Assembly: GCF_015477835.1 (NCBI RefSeq)
Contig: NZ_JADLQN010000002.1
Span: 1 to 64,000, forward strand
Source: Nocardia higoensis
GTDB lineage: Bacteria > Actinomycetota > Actinomycetes > Mycobacteriales > Mycobacteriaceae
Reading direction: 5' to 3'
Length of the DNA: 64,000 nucleotides
A program made the position numbers and the translations under genes. This document shows positions 36,078 to 44,488 of this stretch, piece after piece (position 1 is the first letter of the stretch; each line of letters opens with the position of its first letter). The notes beneath the pieces were generated by a model. The model was not told where the DNA came from, did no database searches, and saw nothing but the letters and a program-made list of their open reading frames with translations.

Positions 36078-37053
36078 GCAGCGAACTGCGACCGGCCCGC
36101 CAGGCCTCGAGGACGTGATCGGCGAAGCGATCCTCGAGAAGATTCGTCACCTGGATCCCGAAGGTCACCGCGGCGCGCAGGCCGGGTTCCCTGGCGAGCA
36201 GATCACCGATGACGCCGGTGCGCATGACCTGCTCGTGGACGGCATCGGCTTCGACGTGTTCGGCGAAGAACCGCACGCACGCCGGGTCGGCCTCGAACCG
36301 GCGAAGGGCCTGGACCATCCGCTGGGATCCGGGGGGCGAGGTGATCTCGACGGTCGCGAAATGTCCCACCAGCGCACCGCGATGCACGCGGTGCAGCCCG
36401 AACAGCGACATCATGTTGACCAGGGCCAGCATCGGCGCGCCGACATCGTCCAGGTAGTGCAGATACCCCGGATCCAGCCCCGCCCCCGCCAGCAGATCGG
36501 CATACAGCTGCGCGTGCACGCGGTCGCCGTGGCCGCCGCCGAACTCGTCGAATTCCACGGCTACCAGCGAGGCTTTGGCCTGACCGCGCAATCGCGGGAT
36601 AACCCAGGCGTAGGGGTCGGCTTCCTTGTGGTGGTAGATCGAGCGGTGCACGAAGTACTCGCGCACCTGCCACCACCGGCCGTCGTCGAGCAGGAACGCG
36701 CTGGTCCCGGAGGGCTCGTCGGGAACGACGAGCAACTGTTCCAGCTCATGGTCCAGATCGTCGCCGCCGGGAACCGCCGCGCGCAGGGCGGCGAGGAATA
36801 CCCGCTCCATCTCCGCGCGCAGGCCGAGCAGGCCCGGATCCCATTCCCATCCCGGATCGACCTCCGGGAACCCCTGGTAATGCAACTCGTAGCAGGTGTG
36901 CAGGGCCAGGTGCAGGTCGTCGCCGAAGGGGTCGGGCGTTCCCAGCGGCGGCGGCGCCGACCCGGGGGCGCGGCCGAGCAGACCGATAACGGCATCCGAG
37001 AGCGGGCCCCGCGCGGCCGGGAGTGTCGGTGACGAGGCGACGGCGATGGTCAT
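36055..37053 (-). CDS. Iron-containing redox enzyme, haem-oxygenase-like diiron family
   Basis: A 332-residue all-helical protein. Candidate metal ligands lie in ALHTCYELHYQGFPEV, VREYFVHRSIYHHKEAD, VEFDEFGGGHGDRVHAQLY and FFAEHVEADAVHEQVM, the Glu/His pattern of haem-oxygenase-like diiron oxidases. These use a di-iron site for varied oxidations; the substrate here is unknown. The operon with a methyltransferase and a CDGSH protein recurs in actinobacteria as I recall it. A GTTT-N15-GGGTAT promoter lies 48 bp upstream. Confidence 0.8.
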   Translation of the reverse strand: MTIAVASSPTLPAARGPLSDAVIGLLGRAPGSAPPPLGTPDPFGDDLHLALHTCYELHYQGFPEVDPGWEWDPGLLGLRAEMERVFLAALRAAVPGGDDLDHELEQLLVVPDEPSGTSAFLLDDGRWWQVREYFVHRSIYHHKEADPYAWVIPRLRGQAKASLVAVEFDEFGGGHGDRVHAQLYADLLAGAGLDPGYLHYLDDVGAPMLALVNMMSLFGLHRVHRGALVGHFATVEITSPPGSQRMVQALRRFEADPACVRFFAEHVEADAVHEQVMRTGVIGDLLAREPGLRAAVTFGIQVTNLLEDRFADHVLEAWRAGRSSLREGAIDA

Positions 37054-37100
37054 CGGGGATCCCCCTGCCGAAGAAGTTGATCAAGCAAACTGGTTCGGCT

Positions 37101-37125
37101 ATACCCGGCGAAAGGCGGGCGAAAC
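37101..37125 (-). promoter_or_regulatory. Sigma-B/F-type promoter of the diiron operon
   Basis: On the minus strand GTTT (37122-37125), 15-bp spacer, GGGTAT (37101-37106); the best match to the SigF/SigB consensus in the window. Confidence 0.7.
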
Positions 37126-37178
37126 GGCGAATACGGTGGTCACGGCGTCACCCGCCGCCGATCGCGCAGGTGCCACGG

Positions 37179-38018
37179 TCAGAGAATCGGTCGCCCGCCG
37201 GTGACGGCGATACGTGCCCCGGAGATGTAGCTGCCGTCGTCGGAGGCCAGCAGCACGTAGGTCGGGGCCAGTTCCGCGGGCTGACCGGCCCGGCCGAGCG
37301 GCACGTCGTCACCGAAGGCGCGGACCTTCTCCGGAGGCATGGTGGCGGGGATGAGCGGTGTCCAGATCGGGCCGGGCGCGACGCTGTTGACGCGGATTCC
37401 GCGCTCACCGAGCAGTTGCGCGAGGCTGGCCGAGAAGTTCGCGATGGCCGCCTTGGTGGCGGCGTAGGGCGCCAGCGTCGGCGAAGGCATGTCGGAGTTC
37501 ACCGAGGAGCTGCCGATGATGGATCCGCCCGCGGGCATGTGCGGCAGCGCCGCCTTCACCAGGGAGAAGTAGGCGCCGACATTCACCTTGAAGGTGTAGT
37601 CGAATTCCTCGTCGCTGATCTCCTCGATCGTCCCGTGCGTCATCTGGTAGGCCGCGTTGCTGACCAGGATGTCGATTTTCCCGAATTCCCGGACCGCGCG
37701 ATCCACGACGGCGCGGCAGTGCGCGGGATCGGCGAGATCACCCGGAACCAGGACGGCCCGCCGGCCCGCCTGCTCGACCAGTGCGGCGACCTGCTCGGCG
37801 TCCTCGTCCTCGTCGAGGTAGGAGATCAGCACGTCGGCCCCCTCGCGTGCGAAAGCGATGGCCACGGCCCGGCCGATACCGCTGTCGGCGCCGGTGATCA
37901 CCGCGGACTTGCCGGTCAGTTTCCCCGACCCGCGATAGGTCTCCTCCCCACAGTCGGGTGGCGGGGACATCCGGGACTGCACACCCGGTACCTGCTGCTG
38001 TTGTGTGGGAAAGCCCAT
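37179..38018 (-). CDS. SDR family oxidoreductase, general-stress type
   Basis: A 279-residue short-chain dehydrogenase with cofactor motif TGADSGIGRAVAIAFAREGA, NAAYQ in place of NAG, and catalytic YAATKAA. The N-terminal extension ahead of the fold (QQQVPGVQSRMSPPPDCGEE) is typical of YhdF/YdaD-like stress SDRs, which use NADP(H). A GGTT-N15-GGGTAG promoter 31 bp upstream agrees with stress control. Confidence 0.87.
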   Translation of the reverse strand: MGFPTQQQQVPGVQSRMSPPPDCGEETYRGSGKLTGKSAVITGADSGIGRAVAIAFAREGADVLISYLDEDEDAEQVAALVEQAGRRAVLVPGDLADPAHCRAVVDRAVREFGKIDILVSNAAYQMTHGTIEEISDEEFDYTFKVNVGAYFSLVKAALPHMPAGGSIIGSSSVNSDMPSPTLAPYAATKAAIANFSASLAQLLGERGIRVNSVAPGPIWTPLIPATMPPEKVRAFGDDVPLGRAGQPAELAPTYVLLASDDGSYISGARIAVTGGRPIL

Positions 38019-38048
38019 GACGCTCCTTCTTCGAGGTTTTCGCCGGAC

Positions 38049-38073
38049 CTACCCCGTGTATGGGCGCTCAACC
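38049..38073 (-). promoter_or_regulatory. Sigma-B/F-type promoter of the SDR gene
   Basis: On the minus strand GGTT (38070-38073), 15-bp spacer, GGGTAG (38049-38054). Confidence 0.6.
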
Positions 38074-38097
38074 ATGAGCATGTCCTGTGCGCATCGG

Positions 38098-38772
38098 CTA
38101 CCGGGCTCGCCCCCGAAGTCCGGCCTGCCGAAAGCGCTGCAGCACGAGATGCGGAGACTCGCGATTGAACAGGGCGACTGCGGCGAACATGGGAAGGACG
38201 ATGGCCCAAGCGAATACGGCTACCAGGATCTCGTCCGAAACTCGGCTGTCGTCGACGCGATGGCCGTGCAGACGGGCCGACAAGGCGTCGATCGTGTTGG
38301 TGCTGCGGTTCAGGATGGTGATGATACGAGCGACTGTCTCGATGTGAGTGCGGTCGCGACTGTCGAACCTGACGGTGACGGTGGCTTGTAGAAACGGCGC
38401 GACCGATCCGAATTCGGCGCGGACCAGAGCCTCGGCGTAGGTTGTCGCGAGCCATATCGGATCGTGCGGAGATCCGCAGGTATCCTGGATGCGCTGATCG
38501 AGGTGGTCGTTCTCCCGACTCTCGATCTCCGATATCGCCGACAGCGGGATGCCGGTGTACAGAGCCCATTCCCTGTGCACAAAAGTGCAATAGCGGCAGT
38601 CGTGGGCGTGGGATACCGCCAGCATTATGGCTTCACGTGTTTTTCGATCCATCTGGCGCCTGAACCACACTCTGGCGCCATCGATCCAATTCACCTCACG
38701 AAGATCGGCGCACAACTGTGGTACGGTGTAGATCCTCTTGTTGAAGAGCTCGTATACTCTATCCTGTGGCAT
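38098..38772 (-). CDS. Membrane-anchored AhpD-like (carboxymuconolactone decarboxylase) protein 1
   Basis: A 224-residue protein. EAIMLAVSHAHDCRYCTFVH carries the CxxC and distal His of AhpD-type proteins (about residues 45-64), which act in peroxide or thiol redox relay. A hydrophobic segment near the C-terminus (ILVAVFAWAIVLPMFAAVAL) suggests membrane attachment. ATG 38772 (MPQDRVYELF) is chosen; the longer frame above overlaps the TetR gene. A paralogue lies at 39995-40657. Confidence 0.78.
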   Translation of the reverse strand: MPQDRVYELFNKRIYTVPQLCADLREVNWIDGARVWFRRQMDRKTREAIMLAVSHAHDCRYCTFVHREWALYTGIPLSAISEIESRENDHLDQRIQDTCGSPHDPIWLATTYAEALVRAEFGSVAPFLQATVTVRFDSRDRTHIETVARIITILNRSTNTIDALSARLHGHRVDDSRVSDEILVAVFAWAIVLPMFAAVALFNRESPHLVLQRFRQAGLRGRAR

Positions 38773-38786
38773 TCCGACGCCCCGTT

Positions 38787-39290
38787 TCACGGATCCAGGC
38801 GTTCTGGAAATCTTGTTTCCGATGCCCCGTCGACAAGTACTTTCCACATGAATTCGCTGATCTCGACTGCCGTCATCCGGGGGGGATGATCCGCTGTCCA
38901 GTTCAGCGCGCCGAGCCAGAGGTCTCGCAGGGTTGCGATATCGACGTCGGCCGCGAGGTAACCCGCGCCGGCTGCTTCGTAGAAAAGGCCGTCGAACAGC
39001 GAGAAGAGCCGTTCGTGCAGCAGGGCGACGCGCTCGCGGTCGCCGCCTTTGAGTGCCTTCCAGTCGTACAGGAGCACGTAGAGGGCGTCGTCGCCGCTCC
39101 ACAACGTCTCCAGATAGGCGGTCATGGCCGCGCGGACGCGTTCCGAGACGTCCTGCTTATCGACAATGGCTCGACGGATGGCCTGGGTCGTGTGCTCGAC
39201 TGCCAGCTCCATGACCGCGATGAGGAGGCCCTCTTTATGCGGGTAACGATATTGCAGACTTCCCAGGAGCATCCCTGCTTCGTCGGCCAC
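38787..39290 (-). CDS. TetR-family regulator with no in-frame start for its HTH (possible frameshift)
   Basis: From GTG 39290 the frame encodes ADEAGMLLGSLQYRYPHKEG and a TetR-like ligand domain of normal length (total 167). The preceding bases in the same frame, up to a stop at 39417-39419, encode the missing part of the helix-turn-helix (RILTSAARRFRSQGYVATTL), but I find no ATG, GTG, TTG or CTG in that stretch. An ATG at 39403 is out of frame. So either a frameshift has broken the start, a rare start codon is used, or the base sequence has an error. It lies 14 bp upstream of AhpD-like gene 1 and probably regulated it. Confidence 0.65.
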   Translation of the reverse strand: MADEAGMLLGSLQYRYPHKEGLLIAVMELAVEHTTQAIRRAIVDKQDVSERVRAAMTAYLETLWSGDDALYVLLYDWKALKGGDRERVALLHERLFSLFDGLFYEAAGAGYLAADVDIATLRDLWLGALNWTADHPPRMTAVEISEFMWKVLVDGASETRFPERLDP

Positions 39291-39420
39291 TTCTCGAAGC
39301 GTTGTCGCGACGTATCCCTGCGAGCGGAATCGCCGCGCGGCACTGGTGAGTATTCTGGCGCGTATCTCGGACGAGCCGCGATTGTTGCTGGTGATGACTG
39401 CATCCTTCGGCCAACTTCAG

Positions 39421-39460
39421 AAACGCCCCTGTTCGGGAAAGCTCCAGCCCAGAGGCGTTT
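39421..39460 (-). terminator. Terminator between the unknown gene and tetR
   Basis: An 11-bp stem with one G-U pair: AAACGCCCCTG (39421-39431) with CAGAGGCGTTT (39450-39460), just after the stop codon of the gene at 39466-39945. Confidence 0.55.
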
Positions 39461-39465
39461 TCGCT

Positions 39466-39945
39466 CTACGACTCCAGCGTGAAGTATAGCAGGACCCGGC
39501 CCTTGTGTATCGCGCGGCACAGATATCGTCCGGGGGCCAGGGATCGAATCTCCGCTTCGAGCCCGCGAAGAAGTGCTGGATTTTCCTGCACGTCGTAGGT
39601 GAGGCGTACTCCGCTGTCCGAATAGTGGACGGCATACCGGAAACGCAGAAATCTGCCGGTCGAGGTCAACCAGACATTTGCCCCGGAAGAACCGTCGAAA
39701 CTTTTTCCGTACCAAGGGAAACGCATTCGCGGTATGGTGACGTCGGCAAGGCGTCGTAGTGGCGTCGGACTTCCGGTGATCCCGGGGATGGCGACGACTC
39801 GCCCGCGATAGGTGCCGAGCAGTGCCCCATCCGGTTGCGGAGCCGGAAGCCGATCGAATTGTTGTTCGCACTCCGACATGGACTGCGTGACCGACCGCTT
39901 GCCTCCCGGAATCCGGGTCGCGCTGTCGATGATGTTCATGCTCAT
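39466..39945 (-). CDS. Conserved-looking protein of unknown function
   Basis: A 159-residue protein, no family recognised. It begins MSMNIIDSATRIPGGKRSVT and its second half is beta-rich with repeated aromatic strands (FLRFRYAVHYSDSGVRLTYD, then RYLCRAIHKGRVLLYFTLES), suggesting a small beta-barrel or lipocalin-like fold. ATG 39945 follows AAAGAG; ATG 39939 is an alternative. It lies 50 bp downstream of the second AhpD-like gene and may share its transcript; the mce operon is divergent beyond that. Confidence 0.6.
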   Translation of the reverse strand: MSMNIIDSATRIPGGKRSVTQSMSECEQQFDRLPAPQPDGALLGTYRGRVVAIPGITGSPTPLRRLADVTIPRMRFPWYGKSFDGSSGANVWLTSTGRFLRFRYAVHYSDSGVRLTYDVQENPALLRGLEAEIRSLAPGRYLCRAIHKGRVLLYFTLES

Positions 39946-39994
39946 CTCTTTCTGTGGTCTCGGATGCCGGCGCCGGATCCGGGCGGTCCGATCG

Positions 39995-40657
39995 TCATGC
40001 GACGCGTGCACTGCCGAGTGCGAATCCTGCGTTGAAGGCGCGGAATTCGCGCCACAGCCGAATCGGCGACTTTCGTAGGACGAGGACCAGCAGTGGGACG
40101 ATGACGGGCGCGGTCGCCACCAACGTCGCGGTGATGACGACCTCGGCGGGTATAGAACTCGATTGAGGTCGTCCGCGTAGTCGTGCGAGCAGGGCGTCCA
40201 TGGTGTTCGCGGACCGATTCACGATGGTCATGACCAGGGCCACTGTCTTGATGTTCCGGATCTGGCCATCGGTGTAGTGCTTCGCCACATCCTGTGCGAT
40301 CTCGTCGGGGACTTTCTCGAAGTCCGCCTCTGTCAGCGCCCTGGCGTACACCAGGGCGCTCCATTTCGCGCGATCGAATCGGGCGAGGTCGGTTCCCTCC
40401 AGTTGCGCGATCTCCTCATTGGAGACACCGGTTCTGATCGCCCATTCCTGGTGGATGTAGCTGCAGTAGCGGCACCCATTCGCGCGGGCGACGGTCAACA
40501 TGATCTCTTCCCGAAAATCGGGCGCCATGCTGCGGAATCCCCAGACCATCGCGGCGCGATGGGCCAGGGGCAGCAAGCGGACAGTAGAGCCGAACAGTCC
40601 ACGCAGAGTGTAGGTCTTCCCGATCGATGTCTCCGGATGTCCGGCTGACTTTGTCAT
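39995..40657 (-). CDS. Membrane-anchored AhpD-like protein 2
   Basis: A 220-residue paralogue of the protein at 38098-38772, with EIMLTVARANGCRYCSYIHQ carrying the CxxC and His of the AhpD/carboxymuconolactone decarboxylase fold, and a C-terminal hydrophobic helix (VVITATLVATAPVIVPLLVL). ATG 40657 (MTKSAGHPE) is preferred, with GGGGA upstream; an ATG at 40732 also exists but lies inside a 20-bp palindrome that looks like an operator. It shares TTGGTC half-sites with the divergent mce promoter. Confidence 0.78.
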   Translation of the reverse strand: MTKSAGHPETSIGKTYTLRGLFGSTVRLLPLAHRAAMVWGFRSMAPDFREEIMLTVARANGCRYCSYIHQEWAIRTGVSNEEIAQLEGTDLARFDRAKWSALVYARALTEADFEKVPDEIAQDVAKHYTDGQIRNIKTVALVMTIVNRSANTMDALLARLRGRPQSSSIPAEVVITATLVATAPVIVPLLVLVLRKSPIRLWREFRAFNAGFALGSARVA

Positions 40658-40722
40658 AGCTGATCCCCAACTTTCTTCGATATCGCGACGGTGTGGTTCG
40701 GATCGGTCGTGAACCCATCCAT

Positions 40723-40742
40723 CCTTGGTCATGTGACCAAGG
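40723..40742. promoter_or_regulatory. Palindromic operator upstream of AhpD-like gene 2
   Basis: CCTTGGTCA (40723-40731), TG, TGACCAAGG (40734-40742): perfect 9-bp arms. Half-sites TTGGTC/GACCAA are shared with the operator at 41015-41026. Confidence 0.6.
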
Positions 40743-41194
40743 CTAAGCCTGATCTTCGCCGGCGGTCAACCCCGGGCGGGCCGTTTCGGCCACCTTCTCG
40801 GGGTGGGCATTGAGATCCGCCGCTTCGGCGTGATCGGCTGCTCGGGATTCTGGCTGCGATCATCTGTCGTGTGGCCTGCGAGCTGCTCAGTTGTCAGTCC
40901 CGGACCTCTTTGTGTCGGTGTGGAAACCGGTGGGGTGACTGGGGCGGCATGGCGTTGGGAGGTGGCTCTTCGATGTGTAGCGGGGTATTGCGTTCTGCCG
41001 CAAGTGCGCTTAGATTGGTCGACCAACCAAGAAATCGGACTGGCATCGGAGCGGCGTGACAGTCGGCGGCCATCCTGGCCGAGCCGAGACGGAGCGATCG
41101 GCAGCAAGTCCCCATGACCGTGTCGGCCAGGGTGACCCTGCGAAACCGAAGACTGTGCTCCACAGTCTGTTCACAAGCTAGGCAGTGACGTGTG
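40743..41194. other. Divergent region and leader before the mce operon
   Basis: 450 bp without a supported CDS. It holds the promoter/operator at 40988-41026 and then about 170 bp of leader before the GMC oxidoreductase gene. No riboswitch or clear hairpin was recognised in the leader. Confidence 0.5.
40988..41026 (+). promoter_or_regulatory. mce operon promoter with overlapping operator
   Basis: TTGCGT (40988-40993), 17-bp spacer, TAGATT (41011-41016). The 12-bp palindrome TTGGTCGACCAA (41015-41026) overlaps the -10 end and start site, so a bound repressor would block transcription. The shape resembles FadR-type GntR operators; mce1 of mycobacteria is controlled by such a regulator, but none is encoded nearby. 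Confidence 0.65.
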
Positions 41195-42715
41195 ATGTCT
41201 ATGTTCTTCTCTGCAGACCGGACCGAGGTCGATGCGGTGGTCGTCGGTTCGGGATTCGGTGGTGCCGTGGTGGCGGCGCGAATGGCAGAAGCCGGTATGA
41301 GAGTCCTGGTACTGGAACGTGGCCCGTGGTGGGGCGATCGGGCGAGTGCGTACGAGAGCGGAACGACCAGAGCTCTTCCACGAGGTATCGCGGGTGTATT
41401 GGGTTACGTTCGGGCGTTGACCCGGACCGATAGGCGAGGAGATCGGATTCTCTGGTCACGGCCTGCCGGGTTGTTCGATGTGCATCTCTGGCCCGGAGTG
41501 GCGGCTGTCGTGGGAAGCGGTGTCGGCGGCGGCTCTCTCGTCTATGCCGGATATCAATCACGGCCTGCCGCAGGGTTTTTCGACCGCTACTATCCGGCGG
41601 AGATCTCGGACTCCGAGATGGCAGCGTATTTCGGCAAGGTCGAAGCGATGCAGCGGCCCCGGCCGCTTCCGCACCGAGTACGGTCTCGCGCGGTATTCGA
41701 CGACGCGCTCACCAGGGCGCGGGTCGGCGGCAGTGGAGAGGCGCCGGTACTGGCCGTGGAGTTCGGTGATCCGGACCATCCGGAGACGCGGCTCAATGCG
41801 GTTGGTAGAGCCCAGACCACGTGTCGCGCGTGCGGTGCGTGCACGCTCGGCTGTGAGTACGGATCCAAGACGACGCTCGATCTCACGTACCTGTTCTCGG
41901 CGCAGCGTAACGGCGCGGATATCCGTGCGCTGTGCGAAGTCACCGGTATCGGCGAAGACGGACCCGGCTACCAGGTCCTGTGGCGCGATCACACCACCGG
42001 TACCGATCATGTGATCAGGACGCCCAGGCTCGTGCTGTCCGCCGGCACGATCGGCACACTGCGGCTCTTGTTCGCCGCTCGCGACAAGTACCGTACGATG
42101 CGGCGGTTGCCGCCCGGGTTGGGGATGAACTTCTCGGGCAACGGAGACTACCTGGCGATGCTCTCCGGTGCGTCGTCCGCGGCGCATCACGGTCGGCACA
42201 CCATGTTTCAGACAGTTCATCGGGCAGCCGACGAGGGATTCATCGGCGAAGCCGCCCCACCCGTCACGCAATTGCCCTTACCGGGACCGCTACGGCGTCT
42301 GTTGTCGGAGTCGGTGTTTCTCTTCTCGACGGGCCGTGAGGCCGGTACGCGATTGGAGTCGGCGGACGGCTACCCCTACGCCCAGCCATACAAGCACCTC
42401 GACCCCGAGTTCTACGCGCGGACCGCGGATCGGCTGGAGCGAATGGCCGTAGCCTACCGCCCGTCGCGTTTCAGGCCGAACTGGCCGCTCGGGACTGCCG
42501 GGCAAAGGCTGGTCACGGTCCATCCGGTCGGCGGAGCATCGATCGGCCGCACTCCCGACGACGGTGTGGTCGACCACCGCGGAGAAGTCTTCGGCTATCC
42601 GGGATTGTTCATCGTGGATGGATCGACCTATCCAGTGGCCCCAGGCGTCCCCCCGTCACTGACGATCGCGGCGATGGCCGAACGTCAGGCCACGCTGATA
42701 ACCGCGACGTGCTGA
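41195..42715 (+). CDS. GMC oxidoreductase, cholesterol-oxidase-like
   Basis: A 506-residue flavoprotein. The FAD-binding motif is VVGSGFGGAVVAARMAEAG (about residues 15-33), the central part has a cysteine group CRACGACTLGCEYG, and the C-terminal GMC region ends VDGSTYPVAPGVPPSLTIAA with the conserved His near VHPVGG. It resembles ChoD-type proteins, which oxidise 3-hydroxysteroids or related alcohols. ATG 41195 is used; GTG 41192 and ATG 41201 are also in frame. It is the first gene of the mce operon, supporting a lipid or sterol role. Confidence 0.85.
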   Translation: MSMFFSADRTEVDAVVVGSGFGGAVVAARMAEAGMRVLVLERGPWWGDRASAYESGTTRALPRGIAGVLGYVRALTRTDRRGDRILWSRPAGLFDVHLWPGVAAVVGSGVGGGSLVYAGYQSRPAAGFFDRYYPAEISDSEMAAYFGKVEAMQRPRPLPHRVRSRAVFDDALTRARVGGSGEAPVLAVEFGDPDHPETRLNAVGRAQTTCRACGACTLGCEYGSKTTLDLTYLFSAQRNGADIRALCEVTGIGEDGPGYQVLWRDHTTGTDHVIRTPRLVLSAGTIGTLRLLFAARDKYRTMRRLPPGLGMNFSGNGDYLAMLSGASSAAHHGRHTMFQTVHRAADEGFIGEAAPPVTQLPLPGPLRRLLSESVFLFSTGREAGTRLESADGYPYAQPYKHLDPEFYARTADRLERMAVAYRPSRFRPNWPLGTAGQRLVTVHPVGGASIGRTPDDGVVDHRGEVFGYPGLFIVDGSTYPVAPGVPPSLTIAAMAERQATLITATC

Positions 42716-42729
42716 CGAGGGGAGCAGCC

Positions 42730-43629
42730 ATGGCTTCCGAGTATCGACGCAGCCACGCGGCCGATCCGTGCCCGGATGGGTCTTCGTCGCCGGGACAGGA
42801 GCAGCCCGCCCTCGGCCAGATCACCGACTGGAGTCGCGGTTACCTGCGACGGCACCCGATCGCCGCGCTGGAAACGACTGGCGGTCAATTCGCCTTGGGC
42901 GTGGCAGCGTTCAGATTCCTGTTCGTGGATATCGTGACGCGCAGATTCCCCTTCACCGAATTCGTTCGCCAGTCCGCCTTCATGGCCGGTACCGCGGTAC
43001 TTCCGACGCTCTTCGTGACCGTGCCGATCGCCGTGACACTCTCGATACAGTTCGGGCTGATCGCCGGGCAGGTGGGTGCCACATCACTGGCCGGCGCTGC
43101 GAGCGGATTGGCGGTCATCCGGCAGGGCGCGCCGCTGGTGGCCGCGACCCTGATGGCCGCGGCGGTCGGGTCGGCGATCTGTGCTGATCTGGGGTCACGC
43201 AAGATTCGCGACGAGCTCGACGCCATGGAAGTCATGGGCGTCTCGGTGATTCGCCGCTTGGTGGTTCCACGACTTGCGGCCGCCATGCTCGTCGGCGTCG
43301 CGCTGACCGGGCTCACCTGCTTCATCGGATTCTTGGCCGGCTATGTGTTCAACGTCTTCGTGCAGGACGGGACACCGGGAAGTTTCGTCGCGACCTTCGC
43401 CTCCTTCGCGACAGTCGGTGACATGGTCTTGTGCCTGATCAAGGCGACGGTATTCGGAGCGATCGTGGCAATCGTCGGCTGTCATAAAGGGCTCGACACT
43501 CGAGGAGGGCCGGGTGGGGTGGCGAATGCGGTGAATGCGTCGGTGGTGGCTTCGATTCTGCTGTTGATGATCGTGAACGTGCTGCTGACCCAGATGTATA
43601 TCCTGCTCTTCCCACGATACGGATTCTGA
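42730..43629 (+). CDS. yrbEA: YrbE/MlaE-type permease A of the mce operon
   Basis: A 299-residue integral membrane protein of the MlaE family with six hydrophobic segments. The coupling region DLGSRKIRDELDAMEVMGVS is the conserved signature with EExDA-like spacing. With YrbEB it forms the membrane channel of the Mce lipid importer, energised by an MceG ATPase that is not in this window. ATG 42730 follows GAGGGGA at a good distance; an earlier in-frame ATG at 42709 overlaps the GMC gene. Confidence 0.92.
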   Translation: MASEYRRSHAADPCPDGSSSPGQEQPALGQITDWSRGYLRRHPIAALETTGGQFALGVAAFRFLFVDIVTRRFPFTEFVRQSAFMAGTAVLPTLFVTVPIAVTLSIQFGLIAGQVGATSLAGAASGLAVIRQGAPLVAATLMAAAVGSAICADLGSRKIRDELDAMEVMGVSVIRRLVVPRLAAAMLVGVALTGLTCFIGFLAGYVFNVFVQDGTPGSFVATFASFATVGDMVLCLIKATVFGAIVAIVGCHKGLDTRGGPGGVANAVNASVVASILLLMIVNVLLTQMYILLFPRYGF

Positions 43630-43630
43630 T

Positions 43631-44485
43631 ATGGCGACTCGCTACTATCCCCCGGTCACCCGGCCATGGGTGAGGGCCGCCGCCGCTTCTCTTCGCCCGG
43701 TGATCCGCATCGGGCACACGGTTTCGTTTTTCGCACGCGCGGTGGCCGCGATTCCGGCGATGCTGGAACACTATCGACGAGAGCTCGTACGAATCCAGAG
43801 CGACATCACCTGGGGCAACGGGTCGATAGTGGTGGGCGGGGGAACCGCCGGTGTCATCGTCGTGCTCGGCGCCTCCGCGGGAGCGATCGTCGGTATCGAG
43901 GCGTACAACGCGCTGGACCTGCTGGGCATGGGACCGGCAACCGGGATGATCTCATCGATCGTGTCGACTCGGGAACTCGCGCCGGTGATGGCTGCGCTGG
44001 CCTTCGCCGCCCAAGCGGGCTGCAGGTTCACCGCCCAGTTGGGCGCCATGCGGATCTCCGAGGAGATCGACGCCATGGAGGCGCTCGCCATCCGGCCGAT
44101 TCCCTATCTGGTCACCACGCGCCTCGTCGCGGCGGCGATCACGGTGTTGCCGCTGTACGTCATGTGCCTGGCGATGAATTTCCTGACAGTGAAGCTCGTC
44201 GTGCTGTTCGCTGGGGGAGGGGCGGCAGGTACCTACTCGCACTATTTCGGTCTGGCGCTCGCGCCGGCGGATATCGTCTATTCCGTAGTCAAAGCTGTGG
44301 TCTTTGTAGTGATCGCCACCACCATTCAGTGCTACTACGGCTTCTATGCCGCCGGTGGACCCCAGGGCGTGGGGATCGCCGCGGGTCGCGCGATGCGCGC
44401 CAGTATCACGGTGATGCTCATCGTCAACATGCTGTTGACCATGGCCTTCTGGGGGTTCGACGCCGGTGCCAGGTTTGGTGGTTGA
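43631..44485 (+). CDS. yrbEB: YrbE/MlaE-type permease B of the mce operon
   Basis: A 284-residue MlaE-family permease, partner of YrbEA. The signature is AQLGAMRISEEIDAMEALAI, and it has hydrophobic segments throughout from GGTAGVIVVLGASAGAIVG. It starts one base after the preceding stop. Downstream mceA begins three bases after its stop. Confidence 0.92.
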   Translation: MATRYYPPVTRPWVRAAAASLRPVIRIGHTVSFFARAVAAIPAMLEHYRRELVRIQSDITWGNGSIVVGGGTAGVIVVLGASAGAIVGIEAYNALDLLGMGPATGMISSIVSTRELAPVMAALAFAAQAGCRFTAQLGAMRISEEIDAMEALAIRPIPYLVTTRLVAAAITVLPLYVMCLAMNFLTVKLVVLFAGGGAAGTYSHYFGLALAPADIVYSVVKAVVFVVIATTIQCYYGFYAAGGPQGVGIAAGRAMRASITVMLIVNMLLTMAFWGFDAGARFGG

Positions 44486-44488
44486 GCG

